The notes: generated by a model not told the origin, from the sequence alone. Counted from the stretch's first letter, positions 42,601 through 55,420 are shown. The stretch: DNA of 64,000 bases from Spirometra erinaceieuropaei (GCA_902702965.1 CACRXP010000018.1:1170526-1234525), one strand, 5' to 3'. Numbers and translations: made by a program.

Positions 42601-45600
42601 TAATTAGAAGAGCACAAACAGAGATGAACGGCTAGATGCTCTTGCACAACATGCTTGGTCTTTTTCCGTCTTATCCATATACATTGTTCGAGTTTATTTT
42701 TAGTTTGAATGTATCTATCACCGTCCTCGGGTAGCCACCTTTGTAACTCAGCACCAACGTGTTATCTTGACGGATTAAGTGAAGTCGTTTCGTCGAATAC
42801 GAAGTTTAAGAAATATCCTAGCTCAAACACCTTGGAAGCAAAACTATTTTTCAAGGTTCCCTAAAACTGTTTTAGTGCAGATTTTCCCCCTAAGGAATAG
42901 TCAACCGCTTCCTTTGATGTCCAGAAATAATTTTTATAATCCTCACAGACTGAATATCGCAGCGATTTTTAAGTCGAAATTGGGGTACGCTGAAGATTAA
43001 TACGTTAAAATATAAGCATACTTGAATAGTTACAGCTCTGCTGAAATGAGTTCTTTTCTCGAGCTGTCAAGGATACGTCTGCGTAGGGCATTTGCAGCTA
43101 ACACATTTCAGACAATGAGCATTCTTGCGGTTCGCTCTTCAACACTGTATTTCTATGAGTTACCAACTCATGCAACTCTCAGAGAACAGGCACATCAAGC
43201 AGTTCAGATACAGAGTAGAATGAGGTAATCAGTGATTGTCTGCTCACGAATTAGGTTGATGATCAGCTGGAGTGGAATTTGCACATAAAAATATATTACG
43301 AGTGTAGAAAACCCATAATAATATGCTGCATGTGCAGCATCGAAGTTAGGAAAGAATAACTTTTCTACAAAAAAGAAACATGGAAAACAACCCTTGTTGG
43401 TCTATCTTTTATTTAAACAGGAACTAGAATACGTTCGTTTTTCCTCAGGGCTTTACTAGCTTGGCTGACACCCGTTCTAATCGTTAATTGGCAATAAAAA
43501 ATACTTTATGCGCATTTGGTCAAAATTTGCCTCCAGGACTTGTTTTTTTTGAAATCTTTTGTTACGCTTTTAACTCATTCAAGAAACATTTACCGGTCCC
43601 GTGTCCTTCCGCAGCCTTAAGGTCATTTTCATCTGAAAGCGAACAAGTAAAGTCACAAAGAGAGGCCGTCTGTGGCACGGAAGGCATGAATATAAGAAGA
43701 AACCTTAAATATTCGACTGTAAACCGTGTGGTAAGTAGTATTTTTAAGATCTACCTACGAATAGGTTTTTGACTTATAACCCAACCGTGGTTAAATTTAA
43801 AATTTCGACGCGTTATGCTCTTACAATGCAAAGGCGAATTTGGGTAAGGGAGTCTAGCGAAGAAATGGCACCAATATCACAAAGAGAATTCAAGATGAAC
43901 GTACGTATGATCATGCAAGTTTCAAAGACAGGACTACTGAACCGATTAATGCCTGTAAAAACACTGGAATGAGAAGTTAAAAGATTATACAAAGAGTTAT
44001 CAAGACATTTTGAAGGAAGACCTCACAATCTAAACATACACTGGATGAAGAGACAATGGTGAACTTAGATGCTACTGCTCTGTTTATTGATGCACTGGTA
44101 GTTGAAGCAGTCGTTGTGCAATTGCACTTCTTACGGGAGCTCCTGACTTTACCCGACTACGGCCAATTGTAATTCACGAGTTACTTCAATGGGCACTTAA
44201 ACATGAGCATCAACGGGTCTTCAGTAAAACAAACTCACGATAACCGGACTGTATGTAATTGAAAGTAGGCTATTAAGGTACTTCTCACAGTACAGAAAGT
44301 CCGGCCGTGCTAGATAGAGAGCACTTGGCGAAGAGTAGTCGGGGGTTGCTTGAGAGCTGCTATGAAAACGCAGGAAATGGAAAAAAATCGGTTATAACTA
44401 CCACCCTGAGGTCGGGTTAAGGCTAATTTGAGCTTAGTGAGTGGTTATAACTGTTTCTGACCGAAAGTTTCGGCGATCTATCTTGAAATATGCCAGATCT
44501 TTAAGGGTTATGAAATCTGTTGCAACAGACTATATGCTGCTTTGACTGCCGAATTGAGGTAAGAGAGTATCATGCTTCGAGTTGAGGCGCCCGAAATTTA
44601 ACGGCAGTGTCGGGGACTCGAAATCGGTACATCCATTATTTGACTTCTTCAGGTGACTAAGGTTTCCTGCCTGTGGGATTTTTCCTATTTCAGCCTTTAC
44701 AACTGCTCTGATAAAAGCGGCCACAGGCGGGATGCATTCCACCCCTGAAGACTTACTAACGCAAATGGCACTTAACCATGCGTAATTACAGTCTCAAAAG
44801 GCCAGGCAGGAGGTGCGCCATCTCCAATGAACCAACAGTGTAGCCGCTGTGTCCATCAATAAAACTTGTAGGACTGTCTTGTCGGAACAAAACAGTCCGG
44901 CTAGGAATTCCCAGTGATCCTGACAAGACAAGGTGACATCTTCATATGTTTCCTGCGCAAGAGCTTTGTAAACGTGTATTTTTCCACCCTTTCCTCCCTA
45001 ACAGCCATGAAGACTGACCGGGGATGTCTGCGAGCATCGAAGGCCTACAGAATTGCTCATGCATGTACCCCAACCCCAAAGTCCCACATGGTATGAGGAC
45101 TAAATACCAGGTTTCCTCTGCCCTTGACTTGATACTTTGGTCGCCGAAAGCCACCAGGCGCACCACTATCTCACGAAGTGATCACAGTCACAATTTGCGT
45201 AAGAGTGTTTGAAATGAAATAGATTTGCGATACGTCTACCTCCCCCCCCACTTTATACGGCCACCTTGTTCAGATGGCAAAACAAAGTCAAGGTCGCCGT
45301 GGGTGTAGTGGGACACAAAGCCAAACAGTCAACACTCGCGTGCCACGCACGATTTTGTTCTCAAGTCCGCATGTACCAAGCTTTATTCACGGAGTCTCGG
45401 GTCCCGCTTAAATGAGAGTGTTATGGAGGCCACAATAAGAAGGAACAGTTGCTGTTTAAACCCCGTTATAAAGGAGGACCAAGTTATTTCATCAGTTGGT
45501 GGCCCTCCGGGCAGGAACTTTCAGCGCGTCATGGTAATTTACGACGAAAATAAATTTCCCAGGATCAGTTTTCTTCTCCTTGCCCTCTCGGCATGTCAGC

Positions 45601-45980
45601 CGACGGGAGACAAGGTTGGGCGCAGCGGCTGATGTGATGCGAAAGCCTCCTTCTAAGTTGCGTCACACGCGTGCTGAACCTCCACTTCACATGACCAGAC
45701 TTCGCCAAAGAGAGCAGTTCTTGCACTAGGGAGATGCGCACGATCTCACATACGAAACTGTCAGATTGCACCCCATTGTTGTTGCACAATCGATACGTTA
45801 TAATATGCTGGTAGTTGACAAGTGTGAACGTGTCAACGACTGGGTTGCTGCATAGCCTAGGTATGTTTAAGGGCTCTTGAATAGTGATGTGTGGGGAAAA
45901 GCCTAGATCTCTGGAGTTTTTTGAACGTTCCCACCTATAAGGGTATGACTGAGGAGTCACACACACAGTGTTTAGACATC
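42601..45980. other. Intergenic, no gene recognised
   Basis: AT-rich up to about 44.5 kb. Several plus-strand ORFs of 60-97 codons (42779, 43488, 43769) show no recognised family or clear splice sites. A C-homopolymer lies near 45241-45250. The 45565-46044 minus-strand ORF runs into a degraded RTE-1 tail at its upstream end. Confidence 0.4.
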
Positions 45981-46880
45981 CCGAGACGGTGTGGGTAGAG
46001 GCATGCGCTACGACTGCGACTTTTGTCACTGGCTCTTCAGTCATGCTGCACTGGATTAGTCCGCAACCGACCAGACCGCACTTTAGAATTGTGTCTACTT
46101 TGTTTGCAGTGGAGGTGTGGTGATGAATGCCGCATTCGCCCCGGTGACGTTCTCCTTTGGTGTATGTAAGTAAAACTAGGATCAGAAAACGGCGTAGCAG
46201 TTAGGTCAGATGGGAAGGGGTGTCTTTAGTGGTGACGCTGGGGGTGGGGATGCTGGTGGTTGCTGTGGTAGCGTTTTGTTTTGTGAGAGGTAACTTGATC
46301 GTGTTAACGCTGAGATATGTCAGAAGAGGCTCATCGGTTTGTTGAACTCCATGCATTCATGAAGTCGGTCAGCAGCATTTGTTTCTTGGTACATGTCGTT
46401 TCGCCTCATACCACGCTTCCCGGTTGACTTCGGGGATTTTCGCACCAATTTTTACGACAGCTTGTCAAATCTCTGACTCCCCCCCCGAAACCTTCCAGCT
46501 TCTCCTGATTAGTTTGTATTTGCTTGAGGTAGGTTCTCAGAGCGTACTCTTATCGTTGCCTTTTACCAACTTGTCTGCAGAATCCCGCGGCGACGGCAGC
46601 GTACAGCAATCCCTTCGATAGACGTTCGTCAGGCACTCTCACATCCTCACAAAATGATCTTTCCATCGCAGTTAGGATTGTGCCAGCATGACATAGGCAC
46701 TGAGCACACCCCCTATCTCTTCAACCTTGGTATCATGGATCTTCGCCACCTATTTCGCCTTGCCATTATTCGGAAGCAATGGAGGTGGAAGTGATTTAGT
46801 TTTCTTGCCTGGCTTCAGAATCTTGCCCGCATCCCCGTCCCGTATAAAGACACAGTAAGGATAAAACAAAACTGTGTAGG
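45981..46880 (-). mobile_element. RTE-1 C-terminal region and finger tail, highly degraded
   Basis: Read on the minus strand in mixed frames: SLYGTGMRARF*SQARKTKS (about 46870, cf. [19 protein letters not shown]), VLSAYVMLAQS*LRWKDHFV (about 46720, cf. the [20 protein letters not shown] block of RTE-1a), AVVKIGAKIPEVNREAWYEA (about 46470, cf. RTVKTGAATYEANRI), a Thr/Pro-rich spacer, then CGLVGCGLIQC near 46070 (cf. IGLVGHLRI). All pieces are in the correct order with many stops, so this is an old copy. Confidence 0.6.
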
Positions 46881-47275
46881 CAGTTCGGGCTACATTGGCA
46901 TCTTTGCCAGGAGCGTCTGTGCTCAAATTGCAGGGTCCCTTGCATTATTTGATGAACTTAAATGTAGAGGCGTCTAGTGTGTAGGTCAGGCAATTTCCCC
47001 CTAGAAGTATTCCGGACTTACTCGCACATGAGAGCCATCGATCCAAGTCTGATACCAATTTCGAGCCAAGAAACCGTTACATTCTTATTATATTGTCCAC
47101 GCCCTGTAGCCGACGAAATTATTTTTAGTGGTGTTGGAGTCATGTGAAAGCTGCAATTTCATGAGCTCCAAGCAGGAGCTTGACACTTTTAATATAAATA
47201 TATCATAAGATCGGTTTTCCCATGAAAGTGTACACTCTGCAGCAAAAGCATGCTTAAACAGTCCGCTCTAGTAAC
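46881..47275. other. Spacer before the foldback element
   Basis: May contain further unrecognisable RTE-1 sequence; no motif could be supported. Confidence 0.35.
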
Positions 47276-47287
47276 TGACTCTTTATT
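47276..47287 (+). repeat. Left 12-base flanking direct repeat
   Basis: TGACTCTTTATT, identical to 48704-48715 on the other side of the foldback structure; a candidate target-site duplication. Confidence 0.6.
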
Positions 47288-48703
47288 GAACTGTGCAATG
47301 ATTTACCGTACTACCAACACAGGTATTAGCTAAAAGCCCGGACACGCGTAATTCGCCGATCTTATGCCGCTGCATGACGCAGCTGCGAGGAGTTCGGCTC
47401 GTCAGTGAGTTCCCCAGCTTTCCCCGTGTGTTTTCTGGTATATGAACTCCAGTTTCAACTTGCATTGTTTAATTTCCGAGGAAATAAATGCGTGAACTTG
47501 GAGTAAATCTTTTGAAACGGGCCTTTTCAGACACGGTCCAAATTTTAATGTGAATATTTGAACTGAAATCCATCAGCTACTGCGGAATAACCGCTTAATA
47601 TTCATAAACCGCCAACAGGCAGCGTCAGTCGGCGGCATAAGATCGGCGAAACACGCGTGTCTGGACTTTTAGCTAATACCTATGTTGTTAGTATGGTTGG
47701 ATGGCTTAGATCGCGTCTCCGCATGGTCGTCTAATAATGGACTCCTACTCAACAATCAGAAATCAGTACAGTGTGTGTTTCGATTGAGATCCTCTCCCAT
47801 TCCTGAACCTTTGGATATTCTTCCCAATGAGGTATCCTCTTTCCGGTACCTAGGTGTTACTTTGTTCTCAAATCTCTCTTTCTCTCTTCATATGGAAACC
47901 CTTTTAACAAAAATTCAAAAACTTGTTTATTACATTCGTCGTCTACGTTCATATCATACCCCCCAGTCCTTAATCTGGCGATTCATAGATGGCTGTATTC
48001 TTCCACTCATTCTTTATTGTTCTCCAGTTATTTTTCCAGCTTTACTTAAAAAAAGATCTAATTATTTTTACACGTGTCATTCGAATGCTCGCCTCTGCTG
48101 CTGGTGTTTCCTATCATATTTTAGTTGATATCATCGTGCAGCGACACTTCAATACGGTGGAGCAATTTGCTGACCGAATTCTGAATGACACCGTCCATCC
48201 CCTTCATAACGAGTTAATGGCTGCGAAATCCTTACGCCCCATGCGTCGATGCTTCCGCCACATCCCTTGTCGCACTTCGGCTTATCAGAATTCCATACTG
48301 CCATTTCTAGCCCGGTATCTCACCTGCAAAGATGCTGAAAAACAAAGGCTAAAACTTGATCTTGCACCTTAAAGTCTTTTTTTTCATATATAATTATGTC
48401 CACCTGTCCAATACCTGTTAATCTCTATGGTAATCACTGTGTACTGGAGAACCGTTTTTTGCTGAAAGTTTTGAATGTTATTTTCAAAATAAAGCATTCC
48501 TCTCTCTCTCTCAAACTCATTGCACAGTTCTATACTATTGGCTGCCTGTTGGCGGTTTGTAAATATTAAGCAGTTATTCCGCAGTAGCTGATGGATTTCA
48601 ACTCAAATATTCATAGCAAAATTTGGACTGTGTCTGAAAAGGCCCGTTTCGAAAGATTTACTCCAAGTTTGCGCATTAATTTCCTCGGAAATTAACCAAG
48701 GCA
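47288..48703. mobile_element. Foldback element with nested inverted repeats
   Basis: Arms B (47469-47623) and B' (48541-48695) are reverse complements over 155 bases with no net indel and roughly nine-tenths identity. The block inside, A' (47622-47697 plus 48518-48530), is itself an inverted copy of block A (47288-47380) at the left end. A LINE fragment interrupts A'. Twelve-base direct repeats flank the whole. No transposase is present; it may be a non-autonomous foldback or MITE-like element. Family unknown. Confidence 0.7.
47698..48517 (+). mobile_element. LINE RT C-terminal fragment inside the foldback element
   Basis: This 5'-truncated LINE copy begins in the RT just after the catalytic box (GLDRVSAWSSNNGLLLNNQK), followed by FRYLGVTLFSNLSFSLHME, then after a frameshift near 48055 FTRVIRMLASAAGVSYH, VDIIVQRHFNTVEQFADRIL and a stop at 48370-48372. 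A 3' UTR with AATAAA at about 48489 ends in (CT)n near 48500-48511. A different family from A, B and the RTEs, likely Jockey/CR1 clade. It splits the A' block exactly, so it arrived after the foldback. Confidence 0.8.
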
Positions 48704-48715
48704 TGACTCTTTATT
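48704..48715 (+). repeat. Right 12-base flanking direct repeat
   Basis: TGACTCTTTATT, matching 47276-47287. Confidence 0.6.
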
Positions 48716-50510
48716 ATCCGAGTACAGCATTTTTATCAAAGCTTTGCTGTAGCATACGACCAAGTGTGTACCAGTCAATATTCTCCACAGTGACGGTGCC
48801 GCCCAAGGACGGCAGTTCTTCCAAGCCCCAGGCTAACTGATTGCCGAAATGCAAGCAACGAGCAGACAAACTCAACAAAGCAGTATTTAACTTACCTGGC
48901 GGTCTCGTGCGAAGTTGTAGATGGTACCTCATCTTAAAGATGACGAGGCGGCGATCCGTCCAGCCATCGACGTCACAGATAGCATTGGCCATCAGCACAT
49001 CCTGTCGATCTCACCTCCGGACGATAAAGTAGTTTTGTAGCTGCCAGCACCGCGTTCGGGCGTGCATCCAGGTTGCATTCTCCCGCGTAGGAATGCGTAA
49101 GGTGTTGGTCAGGAGGAGGCGGGGTTCTGTACAGGTTCACAGAAGGAGGCCGTTGTCTTTGCAGCTACCGAAATCGTGGAGGCCCAGCACTTCCCTCCAT
49201 GTGGCGTAGCCTGTGCCGACGCGGGTATTGAAGTCACCAAGGACAACCAGTTTGTTCACCCTCGGCGGCTGCAGGAAGGCGTGTAGGCCCTCGTAGAACT
49301 TGGTTCTCGCCTCGTTGGGGCTGGTCACTGTGGGGTCGTAGACACTGACGACTGTAACGAATTGGGCCCCCCGAAGAGGCAGGCACGGGCTCATGAGGCG
49401 GTCATTAACGCCCTGCGGCAGACAGGGCGCTCGTCCTATGATATCTTTCCAAATGGCAAAGGCGATGCCTGCGTCACGTCGCTCTTGATGTAAGTGATGA
49501 TTTTCTCCCGGACTAATGAATGATATCTCACGAGCTCTAAGTACTAAGAGCAGTTAGTAAGACCAGTTGGTGAATAAAATTGATATTCAAAACCTCAAAT
49601 GGCCTGACAGAAGAGCAGGCCAACGAGGCGGGGTTTGTACAGTAGTGTTGTTCCCGTCACGTTAAAACAAGCAATACGTTAAAAGTAAACTGGAATAAAT
49701 TGTCAAAGGTGAAGTAGTCTAATACACTCAGCCTTTGGGTGGGCGCTCAGAAGATGTAACCGACACCCATCTCCTCCAGTAGGCCCTGTTCGTAGAACCG
49801 GGTCTCACTGAGAGCAGTGATGTTCACTTCGTAACGCGCCAACTCTTGTGCGACTGTTACCGGATTGTCTAAAAGAGAACGAGTATTCAAGACTGCCGAA
49901 GTGAGTTGACTCACTCTAGCAGTCTTTGGGGTGCGGCAGGGATGGGGACGTGCGTTGCCGTTTGTTTGATTGTTTCGACCGTGAATTGTGCATCTTCTGG
50001 CAACAGTCTGCGTTCAGATGTCGTGAATCCAGTATTTGTTTAGGGCACCTTTTCTGGTCCATTCTCCCGCAAGGGGTAGGCAGTGCAGTCCGTAAATAGG
50101 GCTGCTAAGAAATTCCAAACGGCTACCGAACTCCACTATGGGTCACGGCTTTATTTGGTGGGATGGCGACTTGAGAGGGCCGTAAGCCGCCTAGAGGATT
50201 GCACTTTGTCCTCTCCGAAGGAATTTTTGAAGTGGAAGATGGAGGAGGGAATGAGATAGAGGGGATTGGAAGGGTTGGAGTAAGGGATGTGGGAGGGAAA
50301 GGAGTAAGTAAAGGAATGCAGAGCGAGAGGAATGAGGAAGGAATTACTGGGCGTGGCGAACACACAGTACCGGATACCCTAGTCCGGTTCAGTCCGCCGG
50401 TCGAGGCGGTTACCGGCAGTGGCCTCTAGGCAGAGTCCAGGTTCGGGGGGCTACAAATAAAAGGCGGGCGCCAATTAATGGGCGTTAGGCTCCGATAGAA
50501 CCACGCTACC
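48716..50510 (-). mobile_element. RTE-1 5' UTR, endonuclease and linker, minus strand
   Basis: Minus-strand order: 5' UTR (about 50510-49930, including CCATAGTGGAGTTCGGTAGC, homologous to the block at about 14490 in RTE-1a), NTRSLLDNPV and ALSETRFYEQG (49890-49780), a short unrelated stretch (about 49740-49510), LPQGVNDRLMSP (about 49400), KLVVLGDFNTRVG (about 49240), then the linker DVDGWTDRRLVIFKMRYHLQ and PPGKLNTALLSLSARCLHFG (48998-48714). Stops and frameshifts are present. It ends exactly at the foldback's right flank. The matching RT lies in the opposite orientation starting at about 50515. Confidence 0.8.
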
Positions 50511-50514
50511 GACG

Positions 50515-52000
50515 GTGAAATCACGGATTTTGTAGAACTAGGTCGAGCATTTCAGAAGTGTTCCCCACTGCTCATCTGCAAACTCAAACACTGCCACTGA
50601 CTGACACTCAGGTAGAAACAAACAAAGACCTGGATCTGTCGACTTCTCTCCCAGAAACAATCGGAGCCGTGCATCAACTGTTCAGCGGGAAAGAACCGGG
50701 ATACGACGTGATCAAGGCCGAAATCTGCAAGCACGGCGGCCCCCAGCCAATGGATCTACTCATAACACTATACCAGGAGATGTGTCGCTAAGGGCAAATT
50801 ACTCAAAACGTCAAGGACTCGACATCGTCCATCTTTTCAAGCGGAAAGGGAATCGACAACTCCGTGATAGCTACAAAAAATATTTCTGTCTAACATCGTC
50901 GGGAAAATCTTCACATGCATCCTCCTCAAACGTCTTAATGGCCATCTCGAACAGAGGGTTCTGCCGGAAAGTCAATGCGGAGCTACCGGCATGATCTTTG
51001 CCGCTCGTCAGCTGCAAGAGAAGTGTCAAGAAATGCGGACCCACCTCTACACTACGTTCGTGGTCTTAAGGAAAACCTTTGACACGATGAATCGCGATGG
51101 ACCGTGAAAAATCCCGCAGAAATTCGGCTGTCCTGTGCGATTCACGTATAGAGGGAGTCAGCTTCACGACGGGATTATGGCGCGCATCCCGAACGACGGG
51201 GACGTCTCAGAAGCATTTACAGTAACCAACAGAGTAAAACAGGGCTGCGCACCCGCCCCAGCCCTCTTTGGCCTTACGTTTTCTACCATGTTGATGGACG
51301 GCTATGGAGATGAGCGTCCCCGGATCCGCATCGCTTACGGGGACGACGGCCATTTTCTAAACACCCCGCGCATGTAGGCCTCAACACGCCTCACTGCAAC
51401 TACCGTCGACGATCTGCTATTTGCTGACGACTGTGCACTCAAAATTGTGTCGGAAGCTGACATACAACGGAGCATGGAACTCTTTGTCCCCGTCTGGCGC
51501 TGACTCCGGACTGACCATCGACACGGACAAAACTATGGTTATGCATCAGTAGTCACCCGGCGCTGTGTACAGTGTTCCTCGCATCCACGTTAACGGCACC
51601 CAACTGAAGACCGTGGATAGCTTCGCCTACTTAGGCTGCCCACAGTCGACTGCGAATTAACTCACCGGATCTCCAAAATCAGCTAACCTTTCCACCGGCT
51701 TCAGAACGCCGTGTGGAATCGCCATGGCCTACACCTGAACACCTAACTGAAAACATACAAGGCAGTCATATTGAGGACTTTACTGCATGGCGCCGAGACC
51801 TGAGGAGTCTACGAGGAACAAGCGCAGAATCTCGATCAGTTGTCTCCCGCGGATATTAACACTGAAGTGGCAGGACAGGATCTCGGACAAATAAGTTTTG
51901 GAACGGACCAAATGACGGAATAACTCAGACCTCTCAGTCGGCCCAGTGTTTTTGTTTGGAGTCGCCAACTAGAGGACTGCGATTCAGGTTGCAATGGCTC
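50515..52000 (+). mobile_element. RTE-1 reverse transcriptase part, plus strand
   Basis: It begins in the linker before RT (QVETNKDLDLSTSLPETIGA at 50600) and continues with GKEPGYDVIKAEICKHGGPQ, VNAELPA-like remains and [24 protein letters not shown] sequence (about 50990-51045), VTNRVKQGCAPAPALFGL (51225-51290), LLFADDCAL with the catalytic pair intact (51420-51431), NAVWNRHGLHLNT near 51705, and thumb remnants to about 52000. Numerous stops. The C-terminus and finger tail are missing. Confidence 0.8.
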
Positions 52001-52079
52001 CCTCTTGATGTGGCCTCTATGACACTCCCACTATGTGGGATCCTACTTGTCCCCTTTCCTCTTCTCCTGTAAAAACCTG

Positions 52080-52350
52080 GTCGCTGTACTTTGTCGATCG
52101 GGGGTGCGGTGGTACACCTAGGTGCGAGTTTACATCGTACCCATCACCTGTGCCCTTTCCCGTCTCTGGTCTTGTCGGCTATGTCTTGACACCAGGCCCA
52201 GGTGGAGGAGGAGGGGAGGGTGCGGTAGATGCTGCGAAAGTCTACTATCACTATAAACCAAAGCACACGCAAGTCACCGTCCTTTATATCACCCTGCTGT
52301 GGAGCGCACGGCGGACTTCGTCGGGAACGACGGTCGAACTCTCATTAGCC
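52080..52350 (+). repeat. Dispersed repeat family R, plus-strand copy
   Basis: Homologous to the reverse complement of 56930-57180. Shared blocks include TACACCTAGGTGCG, GGTGCGGTAGATGC(A/T)GCG, CTATCACT(A/T)TAAAC and GGTCGAACTCT. About 270 bases, non-coding, SINE-sized. GGTCGAACTCT resembles a Pol III B box, but no A box was confirmed. Confidence 0.6.
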
Positions 52351-52403
52351 ACTCAAGAATTCGTTTTTCCCGTTAATATTATGATAACCTTTACGACTTA
52401 AAG

Positions 52404-52635
52404 TTATTCTGGAGGCACAAAATTCGTAATTTCGCAGGCATAGTTTTTAACAAATTCAGCAGACAGATGACTACCATATAAGCAATATGAAGAGGCCTGT
52501 ACAATCGCCAGAATCATTTCTTTGTTCTTCTGAACGTCCGAGTTTGTAAAAGATTCCTTTGTGAGAGATAAAAGCGGCAGGGAACAGGTGGCAATTGTAG
52601 GGGATATGGGCCAATCAAACTTCATTGACACCAGT
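52404..52635 (-). other. Candidate terminal coding exon, unknown protein
   Basis: The minus strand shows a pyrimidine-rich acceptor (CTGTTCCCTTCAG) at about 52636, then 76 or so codons of protein-like sequence (SLPLLSLTKESFTNSDVQKN, ILAIVQASSYCLYGSHLSAE) ending in a stop at 52404. I do not recognise the family and found no upstream exon. It may be part of a host gene or chance. Confidence 0.3.
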
Positions 52636-54840
52636 CTGAAGGGAACAGCGCAGGGCACTGTATATTGGTGCCAGATCGATACATCGATAGTAATAATCCT
52701 ACAGATTCGTTTGTGAGTCACCAGTTGGTTGTTGTAAAAATGGAGAAGCTGCGTGCAGTTCGTCGCCTTCCTGTAGACTGTAGGCTTAGTGAAAACACTC
52801 TTCAAGTGGATTCCGACTCATTGCAACATTCAGAAAGAAAATCACATGAGGCTGATAACTCCGCGAGCAATTTATGCAGAACGGCTAACCGTAGGCATTC
52901 ATAAGTCGATGCCTACGTGCTCTGCCATACCTAAGAGACATGTCAGGGACGACTGAACGCACTGCTGCGGGGCTGGGTGTAAGAAATGCATACCGGCTCA
53001 AAGCTACCACGCGCAGCGGGGTCGTCAAAATCAAAGACAGATTAAATCCCAGTATTATCCCAGATGGCTGCCCATACTTGCGCAACAGGTTAGGAGCTTG
53101 ACTTCGCAGACACGAGGATAATCGCGCACGCAAGAAACAAGACAAGCCGTGAACTGATCGAGCCCTGGGCCCCATATGAGAACTCAGTTAATCGATGTGG
53201 CGCGGACATACACAGCCCTCAGCAGACATCCCCGAGCTGATATCCCCGATGCTTGATTGTCTTAAGCCCCCTATGAATATTGTTTGTCCTGTCGCTGTCT
53301 GTATTTTTGACGATGAACTCCCGTACGAGTTCAAAAGCTCAGACAAATAAAGAAATTATTTCGGCGATAGAAAAGTTTTCTTCTTCCCAACTTCCACATA
53401 CTCCTGAAATACAAAAATTAGTCCCGATTCGTAACTACGATATGTATATTCCATGTTTGCTTATCTTCTACCTAGAGCATGATTGCTGCTTTAAGCCATA
53501 GCATCTTATAGGTTTGACTCAAATGAATTATACCAATCGTTTTGCTCATTTGGGTCTTATTGTATCTGGTGAATGTTTACTTAGAAATGGGACACAACAG
53601 TTTATGTCAAACTGATATAATAACGGCGACAGGAGGACTTTGCTGACATCACAATAAATGCTCGTATTGACTTAAAAATGCGAAGACCATGTTCGGCCAA
53701 ATTACGTGTAGCCCGTCCAAGAGGTAAACGTAATTTAAGCGCGATATGACAGCGACTTCTGTGTTTAATCTTCTCTCAGAACCAGCCGATTCGCTTTTTT
53801 TCTTTTCCGATTCAGCTAAAGGCGTCACCTGTACCACTTTATTAACTCCATTATTGAGTGTTTATTGTGTGCTCTCAGTTTGAGTCTTCGCAACATATCC
53901 ATAATGTCGTAAGTATATTAAACATCGTTACCATTTTGCCTTCTTCTGTAGACCGGATAATTCATAGTTAATATCATTAAAACTATACTAGTAGGAGATG
54001 CTCATATTTAATCCGGATTCTGCATACAACAACTTGATTGTTTCTCACTCAAAAAAGACGCCACTGCTTGAGGCACATGTTTATATTTTCCAAAAAAATC
54101 AGTCCAGAAGACCTTTAATATTTACTTTTTTCCTGACTTTAACCCCTGGAGTATTCATCTAACATCAGCAAGGATTCTCTTGTTATGAAAATATTCACTT
54201 CGCCTTATGGCAGATTGTAAATGAAACATCGACAAATAAACTTAAATGACCCCTAAATGCAAAGTTACCCAGGATCACGATTTCGGTCAAATGGAAAGGG
54301 AGTCCAGAGCATTAATGTAACTTTAGGTATTGCAGATTCGTGAGCACTGCTGCGAAACATAACTCCATTTGTTCAGTTATACACACCAGTGTCAGACACC
54401 ACCAGAGAGAGGATGCCACTTTGACTCTAGAATGTCCCCCTCCAACGTTAACAATCACATTTTATGCATTAGTTCAGAACACTGTGTGAGTCAGTACAAC
54501 CAAGAATATCTGATAAGGAATATCAATTTTTTTTCGTTATTTTGCCATAAACAACAAGCATAAGAATAAAATACAATGGTTTTGTGACATGCGAAAGTCC
54601 CGGAAAAACAGTTTTACAGAAACGTGGATTTTCCAGTCGTGGAGAGTTTTCTAGAACGAAAAGCAATCTCATGACAGTGTTTCATTCAGTATATGAAATT
54701 GAGTAGACGGCATATGTACAGTGGACGACTTATCTCATCGAACATCGACCGAGACAGCAAAGTGTGATTTTAGTTGAGAAAGATAAGTTAGGTGTAATAT
54801 TGAGTACCGTATAGCATAATTTCAATATATTGCAGTCAAA
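52636..54840. other. Intergenic, AT-rich, no gene recognised
   Basis: Short ORFs only; no domains or transposon motifs identified. Confidence 0.4.
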
Positions 54841-54849
54841 TCAGGAAGG

Positions 54850-55420
54850 TGACTTTTGAATGCATGTCGTTCTGGACTCTTTGAATTTATTTTCGGTGCC
54901 CTCACAAACCAGGAACTGTTTTATAGAAGGCCTGCTCAAAGAAAACCTTCCTTGCACTCAGTTTGTAAAAAAGTACACCTTATTCAAAGTTTTTACTCGA
55001 AAACACGACATATTTGATTTTGCGTTTTTCTAATTTAAGATTAATTTTGAGCCCGACCTGCCGTAGCTCTATTTTTCAGGTTTTCCACTCCAAAATCTGT
55101 ACACTTTCCACTTCAGGAAAGCAATAATTCTCATATGCGTTTAAGACAGTGTCGGAGTCCTTAAATTTTGCAGTCAATGTTGTCTGCATTGTATAGTTCA
55201 CAAGGTGCATTAACAAACGCACATATACCATGCCGTTTGAATAAACTTGCTCCATCTTAAAAGCCTCATAGCCACAAACTTCTCTTAAACTGAAAAATAC
55301 CGTTTCTTTGAGTAAAGAAACGGGAAAAGGCGTAAGTTGCTACAAGATGAGTACAGTGAGAAAAGTTCTTGTGCATGCTTTGTTTAGGTTTACAAAGGCG
55401 TCGAATGTACATGAAAGAAT
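54850..55420 (+). repeat. Diverged copy of inverted-repeat family IR2
   Basis: It shares ordered blocks with 55600-56030: GAATGCATGTC, the TTTTCGGTGCCCTCACAAA region (cf. TTTTCGCTGGTCCCATAAA), TTTTCTAATTTAAGATTAAT (cf. TTTTCTAATTCCCGGATAAT), CTGCCGT/CGGCCGT and AAATTTTGCAGT. It is a direct-orientation relative of the left arm and core of the neighbouring structure, strongly decayed. Confidence 0.5.

Noticed and set aside
42398..42607. ORFs across the N gap
   Set aside because: The 51 unknown bases make the frames meaningless; only the RTE-like residues below 42440 were kept.
50199..50429. Gly/Glu-rich 76-codon ORF
   Set aside because: It is the antisense of a pyrimidine-rich RTE 5' UTR and has no domain.
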